DNA of 64,000 nt, from NCBI GenBank assembly GCA_021018995.1, contig CM037585.1:122788831-122852830 (forward strand). Direction: 5' to 3'. Position numbers and translations under genes: made by a program. The notes under the pieces were generated by a model. The model was not told the origin of the DNA. It saw nothing but the letters and a program-made list of their open reading frames with translations, and did not search any database. Below are positions 1 to 8,705 of the stretch, piece after piece (the first letter of the stretch is position 1; each line of letters starts with the position of its first letter). Origin of the DNA: Chloranthus sessilifolius (taxonomy: Eukaryota > Streptophyta > Magnoliopsida > Chloranthales > Chloranthaceae).

Positions 1-630
1 CTGTTCACGGACGTCCGTGGTACTGTTCACGGACACTCTTCATTTAATTTTTTTTATTTCCTTGAAGCTGAAATTCTATTGCGGTTCAACTTCAATGCTC
101 TCGATCTTGACGTTCCTCGTCATTCTCTTCCACTCAATGTTTCATCATCGATGAAACACGCACATGGTACTGATCAAGTGTATCGGAACTCACACAGTGT
201 AACTCCTTGCAACTAACCCAAACAATCTCGGCTCCTGGTGACGTATGATCCTCATCTTGGTTGATTGTAGCGGGATGCACGCAGTAAACCTCTCCTTGAT
301 GAACCTGATAACCCGGCTCGCCAACCTACTCTACCAAATATTTTTGAAGCTTCTCATCAACTCTCCCGGACCTGAAGGAATTCATCCTCGATGAAATGTG
401 ATTGCGATATCGGTCGAAAATACAGGGACTCAAGCGGTGAGCTCTTTCATGACTGGCCCATGTACTCTCGGTAGTCGAAGTATCAACAGATAATTTGTAG
501 CGATTGTTGCTTGAATTAATGTTGTTTTTAATTTCGGCATGCAATGCAGAATGAGACTCAAAACTTGACTCGCAATAAGACTCGGAATGTGAAGCGGAAT
601 GCAACTCGAGACTATGATGTGTATGTGTGA
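1..630 (-). mobile_element. Ty3/gypsy CRM-like remnant, 3' part
   Basis: This is a fossil of the same family as the element beginning at 631. About 470-600 (minus) reads like the C-terminal tail of integrase: NNINSSNNRYKLSVD here, INSSNNQYKLSAD in the neighbour. About 1-340 resembles the U3 side of the LTR and carries the palindrome ACGGACGTCCGT at 7-18. It is old and broken, only part of an element is present, and it runs off the left edge. The neighbouring LTR starts flush at 631, so the younger element probably inserted here. Confidence 0.6.
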
Positions 631-1641
631 TGCAGGACGACAACCCTAAAATGCGGAATATGATTTTTAATGCGATTTGCCGAAATTAATTAGAATTAAA
701 TCAAGCGTAATCTCAAAACTATCTTAAATACCTTAGGGTTTAGAGAATTCAGGTTGGTAGATCACGCGAGATCCAGTTAGGGTCCAGTCCGATGCGCAAG
801 TACTATTAGATCTGAGGCGAGATCGGTCTTGAGATAGAACTCTAGCTTTTTCCAAGCTTGGGCGTTCGTCTTCGATCTGATGTAGATTCACGGCTTCAAC
901 CAGGGTTGCAGAATTAGATTATGGGTTTGTAATAGGTTTTGGTTTTGTATCAGGTTTATGGTTTTCGGATCGGTTTATGGTTTGGGAAAAGGGTGTTGGC
1001 TATGTTTGATTTAGGATTTCAAAAGGCTTAAGGTTTTGGGATCGAAAGGAAACAATTAGGCTACGGTGTAGGTGAAGCAAACACAGATCGAGAGATAACA
1101 AATATAATAGAGAAGATAACAATGGCTTTTGAGAATCACTCCCTTGGCCTCACACCAAACCCATCTCAGGCAAAGAATATCCAAGCATAAAAGCATTCAA
1201 AATATTCAATAACTAATTAAAAAGTCTTTACAAGCCTCTATACATAGGCCACCAATAATTAAAATTCGAAATAAAGAGTTCTAATAGAAATAAAACACAA
1301 AAAAGGTAAATTTTAGCCAAAAAAAAACTCAAAATTCGAAAGCGTCTGGCGTCCACGGACGTCCGTGTACTTACAGACGTCCGTGACCTCTGAACGATGA
1401 AGGGCAAAATCACGAACGTCCGTCAGTGTTTCACGGACGTCCGTCACTGTTCATCACGGACGTCCGTCACTATTCACGGCGTCATCGCTTCATCGTGAAC
1501 GGAATTTTTTTTCTCCACTCAAAATGTTTCATCACCGATGAAACACACATGTTGTAATTTCTGCTCAGTCCTCTCCTCTTCTTTCTATGCGTAGAAACGA
1601 TGTGGTCCGAATCCAATGTCCATGTATGTGGCGTCCCGTCA
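631..1641 (-). repeat. 3' LTR of element 1
   Basis: The LTR runs from TGCAGGACG at 631 to GCGTCCCGTCA at 1641. On the minus strand it therefore begins TGACGGGACGCC, the same start as the other LTRs of this family at 7278 and 61039. A TATA-like stretch lies near 1237-1248 (minus). The U3 part (about 1345-1480) carries four or five close copies of the palindromic core CGGACGTCCG. The partner LTR at 6371-7278 does not have this block. Confidence 0.8.
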
Positions 1642-1832
1642 ATTCCCTGGACGAAAGGTTTCATCACCGGCGAAACGCTCGTCAATGAGATGTCTGGTCG
1701 TTCAAGCGGCGAACTTCATTCTCGTGGACCCAAGTGTTTTCGGACTCCGGTTTGCCGACCCATTTAACCAAGTATTTCTGGAATCCCCCGTCCTATGTAG
1801 AGACGGCATGATCGTTGATTATATCTTCTATC

Positions 1833-3185
1833 TCATCTGATCTTTGTTTGCGTGGGGAAGGAAGAGGTATAGGTTGCAAGGTTGGATTGAAATTTGGGAC
1901 TAGGGGTGCGGAGTGGGTTTTCAGGAGGTGGGGTGAAACCCAAGTAAGGAACCAGGTCCTCCACATTGAACGTTGAACTAACCCCCATACCTGGAGGAAG
2001 CTCGAGCACGTATGCATTAGGACCACTCTTAGCCAAAATTCTAAAAGGCCCAGCACCTCGAGATTGGAGCTTCTTTGCGGATCCCGATGGGAACCGCTCA
2101 GGCCTAACCCGAACCATCACATAATCACCCACGTTAAATTCTTTAGAACGCCTATGAGCATCTGCAGATAATTTATATTGATTGTTGCTTGAATTAATTT
2201 TCTGTTTAATTTCGGCAGGCAAGCTATGAATATGTTGTGCAAATGCATCGGCAGACTCTGACACTCTATGGGATGCAGACATTGGGATCAAATCTAATGG
2301 GGTCCTAGGCCTATGACCATGCACTACCTCAAAAGGACTCATGCCTATGGACCTATTGACAGAATTATTATATGCAAACTCAGTTGTGGGTAAGATGGTA
2401 TCCTAGGTCCTAACATAATCATCGACAAGACTAAGAAGGAGATTCCCAAGGCTCCAATTGGTGCTTTCAGTTTGACCATTCGTTTGAGGGTGGTAAGCTG
2501 TTGAGAATTGGAGTAATGTGCCCATCATGTGCCAAAGGGTCTTCCAAAAATAACTCGTAAATTTAACATCCCTATCAAACACAATGGTTTTGGGCAACCC
2601 ATGAAGACGTACTACCTCCGCGAAAAATAATTTAGCAATATGAGATGCATCGGAGGTTTTGGAACAAGGAATGAAGTGGGCCATCTTGGAAAATCGGTCC
2701 ACTACGACATAGATGGAGTCGTGCTTCCTAGGGGTCTTAGGAAGTCCAAGCACGAAATCCATAGAGAGGTCTTGCCACGGTGTGTGTGGCACGGGTAAAG
2801 GAGTGTACAAGCCGGTATTTTGTTTGGTCTGTTTTGACACTTGACAAGTACGACAATGTTTGACAATCCGAGCCACATCTCTCATTAGGCTAGGCCAAAA
2901 AAACCTATCCTCTACGAGCGCAACAGTTTTATTACGCCCGAAATGTCCTGCCATCCCTCCAGCATGTAACTCCCAAATGAGAAAGTCACGCAATGAAGTG
3001 CGAGGGATGCAAAGGCGATTGCCTTTAAACAAGTACCCATCCTGGATGGTGTACACGGAGTGTGTGTTGGTCGGGTTACTAAGGAGAGCAGTGTACTCAA
3101 CCCCAAAATCTGGGCACTCGGGGTACTCATCCTTTAACTTTTCGAACCCGACGACCTCGGTGCTCATTATGCGCAAAGTCACCAC
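1833..3185 (-). mobile_element. Integrase region of element 1
   Basis: The part at 2403-3185 opens with the tail of RNase H and the H2C2 zinc finger of integrase (HAGGMAGHFG, then CRTCQVSK). The catalytic core follows ([43 protein letters not shown]). The part at 1833-2342 carries the end of the core (MSPFEVVHGHRPRTPLDL) and the GPY/F-like module (GPFRILAKSGPNAYVLELPP, SSTFNVEDLVPYLGF). No separate chromodomain was recognised after this. It is part of a broken fossil. Confidence 0.85.
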
Positions 3186-3254
3186 TCACCGACTAAGTGC
3201 ATCCGCGGCCCTATTTTCAACACCAGCCTTATGCTTTAACACGAATGTGAACCC

Positions 3255-4625
3255 TTAAAGGTACTCAACCCACTTCACGTGCCTTGGGTTCAACTTCTTC
3301 TGTGAAGCAAGAAAGCGTAAGGCTTCATGGTCAGATAACAGCACAAATTCCTGCGGTCTAAGGTAATGTTTCCAATACCAAAGAGATCGAACGACCGCAT
3401 AGAATTCCTTGTCATAGGTGGAGTATTTTTGCTTCGCCTCGTTAAGTTTTTCGCTAAAATAGGCCACAAGGTGACCCTCTTGGCTAAGCACTCCTATGCC
3501 TACACCCGATGCGTCGCATGCAACTTCAAAGACTTTGGAAAAGTCCGGCAATTGCATGACGGGTGCGCTACTCATTCGTTGTTTGATCTCGGCAAAGGCT
3601 TTTGTCGCCACTTTGTCCCATTTAAAATCCCCTTTTTTCATGCAATCTGTAATTGGGGCCATAATGGTGCTAAAGCTTCTGATGAAGCGACGATAGAAAG
3701 TAGCCAAGCCATGGAAGCTGCGAACATCGTGTATGTTCTTAGGTACGGGCCACTCCACAATGGCTCTCACCTTTTCAGGGTCCGCGACCATTCCATTAGC
3801 CGAGATAATGAATCCCAAGAAGACAACGGAATGCTGCATGAAAGTGCACTTCTTGAGATTGGCAAACTTCTCGCCCTTGAGGGTTTCACAAACCAGCCTA
3901 AGGTGGGTCAAGTGTTGATCCTTGTCGTGACTATAGATCAATATGGCATCAAAATAAACAAGGAATTTGCCTAGAAACGACCTCAACACTTGGGTCATGA
4001 GTCGCATGAAAGTACTCGGGGCATTAGAAAGCCCAAAAGGCATGACCATCCACTCGTAAAGACCATCCTTAGTCTTAAAGGCGGTTTTCCACTCATCACC
4101 GGGGCGGATGCGAACTTGATGGTAGCCACTCTTAAGGACTATCTTTGAAAAGATAGTGGCACCAACCATCATGTCAAGCATGTCATCGAGCCTTGGTATG
4201 GGAAACCAATACTTAACGGTAATCTTATTGATTGCACGGCTATCCACACACATGCGCCACGTACCATCTTTCTTAGGAGTGAGTAGGGTAGGTACGGCAC
4301 ACGGGCTCAAACTCTCTTGGATGAACCCCTTCTGAAGGAGCTCATTGACTTGCCGAGTCAACTCGGCATGCTCAACCGGATTCAACCTATAGTGGGGCAG
4401 GTTCGGTAAGGTAGATCCGAGAACCAAGTCTATTGCGTGTTGGATATCACGCAGAGGAGGGAGTTCGTTTGGTAAGTCTTCAGGGAAGACATCCGTAATC
4501 TCTTTTAAAATCGGCTCAACCTCCTGGGGACACCCGCTCACCGACTCGGGAGCACTCTCTACGGTGACAACTACGTACACCACACTCTCATCTTTCGATG
4601 CTTTCTTGAACTCAGAAGGGCTCAC
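3255..4625 (-). mobile_element. Reverse transcriptase and RNase H region of element 1
   Basis: The reading frame covers the linker [17 protein letters not shown], the RT fingers and palm ([34 protein letters not shown], the catalytic-box region near 3960) and the thumb ([17 protein letters not shown]). The RNase H start follows ([17 protein letters not shown] near 3530, then [20 protein letters not shown]). The order and spacing are those of Ty3/gypsy Pol. It is part of a broken fossil. Confidence 0.88.
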
Positions 4626-4856
4626 AATATTAATGGATTTAGAAGACTCGCCCTTCTTTTCAACGGTGTTGGTCGATGGTGTTTAGGGAGGCAAAGGGTG
4701 TAAAGTGATCTTTTTGCCCTTATGCATGAACGTGCATATGTTTGTTCGACCAGAAAGAGTCACGTCCATGTCATAGAGCCACGGCCTTCCCAAAATGATA
4801 TGGCCCACATCCATCGGCACCACATCGCACCATAAGGTGTCCGAATAAGAACCTAA

Positions 4857-5264
4857 CTAAATCGATACACAACACCTTTTCAACACGGGAATGGATAAAG
4901 AATTGACCCATGCGACTTTATAAGGTCTCGGGTGGGCTTCGGGTGTAAGCCCTAAGCGGTGTACGGCATGAGTTGATATTACTTTAGTACAACTACCGCT
5001 ATCCACGATGACCTTACAATTCTTTTCACCAAATCTGGCATAGGTGTGGAAGATGTTCTCCCTACGCCAGTCATCCTTTTCATCCCGTTGAGGCTGTGCA
5101 AGGGCACACCTCACAACTAAAGCATGACCAATAGCATCACCCTCTTCATCACTGGGTGTGCTAACCGGTTCAAATACTTCCTCTTCAACCACTACCTCAT
5201 CATCATCATCCTCTCCCTCAATGAAGAGTCCTTTGGGGTTCTTTCGTAGGGCATTAGGCGGCAA
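4857..5264 (-). mobile_element. Protease region of element 1
   Basis: An acidic linker (runs of D and E, residues 16-45) is followed by a retropepsin-like motif, VIVDSGSCTKVIS, near 5000. The downstream LGLTPEAHPRPYKVAWV is typical of the plant Ty3/gypsy Gag-Pol junction. It lies between gag and RT as expected. It is part of a broken fossil. Confidence 0.75.
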
Positions 5265-6243
5265 AGTGTCTCATCCCATGACATTTATAGCACTTTACTT
5301 GAGAATTAACCCTTGAGGATTCTCCGACTACACTTTTTCCCTTTTCAAACCTGGAATTGGCAGGGGCGGATTGTGTAGGTTTGGGAGAAGGATTGAATCG
5401 TCCCTTACCAGATCGTTGGTTACTATATTGTGGCTTGGTTCTCTTCACCACCGTAGTTTTCAAGAATCGTTCAAGATCTTGCACAACGGCATAGCATCTT
5501 TCAAGAGTCTCTACGGGATGAGAAATCAACTCTTTTTGCAAATCAAGTCGCAATCCGGTGCGAAATCTAGAGAGAGTGATTTCAAGGTCTTCCGATACTT
5601 TTGCCCTCATCGTGAACTCTTCGAATTTGGCAATGTAATCGGTCACGAGCACACCACCTTGACGTAAGTTTTGCCACTGGTCGAGGAGGCGTTGATGGTA
5701 TGATAAAGGAACATACTTCTCAGTAAGTAGTTCCTTCATATCGTCCCAACGGGTAATGGGAGGACAACCCGCGTTCACCCTAATGCGCTCAACATTGAAC
5801 TAGAAAAGTCGAGCTTGACCAACCATTTTCATTTTCGCAAGTCTAACGCAACAGTCGTCATTCATGGCATACCAATCAAAGTGTTGGTCCATGTCAGAAA
5901 GCCAATCGAGGAAAATGGTAGGGTCCATTCTTCCATCGAAAGTCGGAATCTCAACTCGGACGTTCTTAAGGAGTTGAACTTCGGGGTCATAGTCATCTCT
6001 ACGATGATCCCTACGGTTCCAATTGTCTTGGCGACCATTACGTTCAAAGTGAGGACATTCACGCTCTTGGTGCTGATTTTTCAGCCCACCCATCGCTTCT
6101 AGTTGGTTGATTCGATCACGTAATCTATCATTACCAACTCCTAGGAATGTTTGGGCTTGCTCTATGGTACTCAAGCGTGCACTAATCGCACCCAATTCTT
6201 CTCGCATACCGTTAAGGGCATTGAGAATCGCACTCGAGTCCAT
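5257..6243 (-). mobile_element. Gag region of element 1
   Basis: The likely start codon is at 6243 (MDSSAILNALNGMREEL), downstream of the primer binding site. The N-terminal part is heptad-like (ISARLSTIEQ). The centre holds the retrotransposon gag core (FLDWLSDMDQHFDWY; RLLDQWQNLRQGG). A zinc knuckle, CYKCHGMRHFA, ends the region at about 5257-5292. The same arrangement is seen in the plus-strand relative at 27922. It is part of a broken fossil. Confidence 0.8.
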
Positions 6244-6352
6244 GGTGATCACAAGGTCTATTAGGGTTCTAATATGGAATGCAATATGGACCCTCAAAAC
6301 AATGCAATAAAATAAATATGACAAGCAAAGATGCCCTAACCTAGAAAACCTA

Positions 6353-6366
6353 GGGCTCTGATACCA
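6353..6366 (-). promoter_or_regulatory. Primer binding site of element 1 (initiator tRNA-Met type)
   Basis: Read on the minus strand this is TGGTATCAGAGCCC, the complement of the 3' end of plant initiator tRNA-Met. It lies 4 bases inside the inner end of the 5' LTR (6371), as the family requires. Confidence 0.9.
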
Positions 6367-6370
6367 AAAT

Positions 6371-7278
6371 TGACGCGGGACGGGAACCCTAAAATGCGTG
6401 AATATGATTTTTAATGCGATTTGCCGAAATTAAATAAAATTAATTCAAGAGTAATCTCAAAACTATCACGATACCTTCGGGTTCGTAGAATTTCGGTAAG
6501 TAAATCACGCGAGATCTGAATAGGGTGTCCAATCCGATGCGCAAGTCCCGTTAGATTTGAGGCGGGATTGGGCATAGAGATAGGACTCTAGCTTTTCCAG
6601 GTTTAGGCGCGCGTCTTCGATCTGATGTAGATTCACGGCTCGAACCAGGGTTGCGAAATTAGATTATGGGTTTGTAATAGGTTTTGGTTTTGTAACAGGT
6701 TTATGGTTTTCGGATCGGTTTATGGTTTGGAAAAGGTTGTTGGCTATGTTTGATTTAGGATTTCAAAAGGGTTTAGGTTTTGGGAAAGCAAGGAAACAAT
6801 TAGGCTACGGTGTAGGGGAAGCAAACACAGATCGGGAGAAAGCAAATATAATAGAGAAGATAACAATGGCTTTTGGGAATCACTCCCTTGGCCTCACACC
6901 AAACCCATCTCAGGCAAAGAATATTCAAGCATAAAAGCATTCAAAATATTCAATCAACTAATTAAAAAGTGTTTACAAGCCTCTATATATAGGCCACCAA
7001 TAATTAATTCGAAATAGAAAAGAGTCCTAATAGAAATAAAACGAAAAAATGCAGTTTTCCCATCAAATTCAAATTCTGTAAATTGTGTGATTGTCATGAT
7101 GGATGTCATACACACACATACAACGCTACCGTGGAGATGTCAGATGTCATAAGCGGCCAGCAAAGGCTGTATTCTCAGATCCTTTCTCCCCTCCTCCGAG
7201 CTTCCTCTTCGCTTCTTCTGACGCCAGTAAAACTGATGTGATCTGAATCCAATGTCCATGTATGTGGCGTCCCCGTCA
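6371..7278 (-). repeat. 5' LTR of element 1
   Basis: The plus strand begins TGACGCGGGACGGG at 6371 and ends GCGTCCCCGTCA at 7278, so the minus-strand LTR is TGACGGGG...CCGCGTCA. A TATA box, CTATATATAG, lies at 6982-6991. The R/U5 half aligns well with 631-1215. The U3 half aligns poorly with the partner LTR and lacks the CGGACGTCCG block. Confidence 0.85.
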
Positions 7279-8007
7279 TAATCTCTAATCTAAGGTTTCC
7301 TAGGATTTTGAGAGCTTGGAAAGGTGTGAACGTGGTTTTAATGGTAGATGATAGGTCGGTGTTTCAAATCACTTAAGGGTTGTAAATAGGGTGCACAAGG
7401 GTGCAACAGAACTAGCAAAACACACCCCAAAAGTCAAAATGGTCAATAAGTCAAACCCCCGTCTCGATGTTCAAGGCAAAAACCAGAGGTTATTATTCAT
7501 ATGCCTGGAGCAACTATTAGTTGCGCCAGGCATATGCACAGTAAAACAGTGCACGCATAGTGCCTGGAAGTTGGCTCCCCGAGGTGGGGTCTACACTTTG
7601 AACTGGTGCAACTATTAGTTGCGCCAAATCCCTAAGGGGGCTTTCATGAAATTACTATTTTGCCCTTCGAGTTCGGACCGCCATATCTTTACATAAACAG
7701 CTCCGATTGGGGCGATTCTTGGCCCATTGGAAAGCTGAGGACTTCTACTTTTCAATGGTATAAGATTCAAATGTAGTAGAAGGTCGCAGCTAGTCTCGAT
7801 GCACCACTCTTTGTCCGTGGCTTGGGAGGGCTAGGTTTAGGTCCGAGATGGGTTCTAGGGGTCGAGATTGTTCTCTAAGGGTTCAGAAAAGTTCCTAAGG
7901 GATCTAGGGTGATTCCTAAGGGTTTTGAAGTGCCATCAAAAGCACGGAGATGCGTCTCTCTCGGAATGTGTCTCGATCGGGCCTTGGGCCAAATTTGGGT
8001 GTCTACA
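7279..8007 (+). mobile_element. LTR fragment, Tat-like Ty3/gypsy (tentative)
   Basis: No gene lies in this stretch. It ends GGGTGTCTACA at 8007, the typical 3' LTR end of plant Tat/Ogre-like elements, and contains LTR-type text (AACAGCTCCGATTGGGGCGA near 7709). The left end abuts the LTR of element 1, so only a piece is left. Family assignment rests mainly on the terminus. Confidence 0.45.
7498..7536. repeat. Near-perfect 39-bp palindrome
   Basis: The arms CATATGCCTGG and CCAGGCATATG enclose a second palindrome, GCAACTATTAGTTGC. The inner 15-mer occurs again, exactly, at 7608-7622. It can fold into a hairpin or cruciform. It lies inside LTR debris; its function is unknown. Confidence 0.9.
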
Positions 8008-8266
8008 TCCGCAAAATCGTAAAACATAAATTTTTATCCTTTCAGTAGGCGATGACTCGTCTTTATCCTTTCAGTAGGCGATGACTCGTCTTTTACTTAA
8101 ATCATCTTTTTATTGCTTTATGAGTTAATTTTGACGAATATTAATACTTTGGTTTTCTTTTGCTGTTTTTCTTTAATATCTGCACATCAGTAATTTATTA
8201 GTAACAAACTAAGTCCTAACATCACTAAGTTAAGGGTAAGAAATTGGTATATTATGTGACTGATCA
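8008..8266 (+). mobile_element. LTR 3'-end fragment, same family as the solo LTR at 35299-36741
   Basis: The text CTTTCAGTAGGCG, then CATCACTAAGTTAAGGGT and TATGTGACTGATCA parallels 36540-36741 of the intact solo LTR. A 28-base piece (CTTTATCCTTTCAGTAGGCG and following) is repeated in tandem near 8037-8092. It ends at 8266, exactly where the long array begins. Confidence 0.6.
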
Positions 8267-8283
8267 AGTGTTAAAAAAAATAG

Positions 8284-8575
8284 GACCAAATTCTTCGGAG
8301 TTATTGTATATTTTTGTTGCTGGCAATTTAGTTTCCTAGAAGAGTAGGAAGCAAGTTGTGGTATCAAATCAAGTTCGGAAGTGGAGTATAGGGCTATTGC
8401 TCATGGCACTTGCGAGATCTTGTAGCTGCAATATCTTCTATTTGAGCTCGGTTTTCCTATTAGTGGTTTCATACGCTTCATTCTGATAATGAAGCAGCTG
8501 AGAAGATAGCTTCAGACTCGGTACTGCATGAATGGGCAAAACATGTTGACGTTTGACTTTGTCTGGGAGAAGCTT
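8284..8575 (+). mobile_element. Ty1/copia RNase H fragment, unit 1
   Basis: This is a piece of copia Pol, recognisable from CEIL and GFIRF-like text and the ending EWAKHVDV. The same piece opens every unit. It is a fossil, broken, with no LTR or other copia domain nearby. Confidence 0.75.
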
Positions 8576-8602
8576 TGGGATGTCTATGTAATATTTTCAC
8601 TT

Positions 8603-8705
8603 AATATAAATGCTTATGAGGACCTCTCTTCTCACTCAGCCTCCCCTCTATTTCACCTTTCTTCCCTCTTCCTCTTCTATCTCTAACCCTAAACCTAAAA
8701 CGCTC
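8603..8705 (+). promoter_or_regulatory. Promoter-like block with telobox (unit 1; repeated in all units)
   Basis: A TATA-like AATATAAATG at 8603 is followed by about 70 bases of CT-rich sequence and the telobox AACCCTAAA at 8685. In plants this layout is common in promoters of growth and translation genes. The same block lies near 12386, 16249, 18957, 22212 and 26005. No coding frame follows, so activity is only a possibility; it may simply be old LTR sequence of the copia element. Confidence 0.35.

Larger units (their letters stand above)
631..7278 (-). mobile_element. Ty3/gypsy retrotransposon, CRM-like chromovirus (element 1)
   Basis: This is an LTR-retrotransposon fossil with both LTRs, a primer binding site, gag, protease, reverse transcriptase, RNase H and integrase in the Ty3/gypsy order. 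The phrasing of RT ([31 protein letters not shown]) and of the integrase tail (SSTFNVEDLVPYL) is that of plant chromoviruses close to the CRM clade; this is recognition by eye, and Reina-type relatives remain possible. The element is broken, with roughly five to ten breaks. The two LTRs differ by about 10-15 percent where they align, which suggests an age of several million years (inference). Confidence 0.85.

Noticed and set aside
3366-3974. A 202-codon plus-strand frame
   Set aside because: It is the antisense shadow of the RT/RNase H region of element 1.
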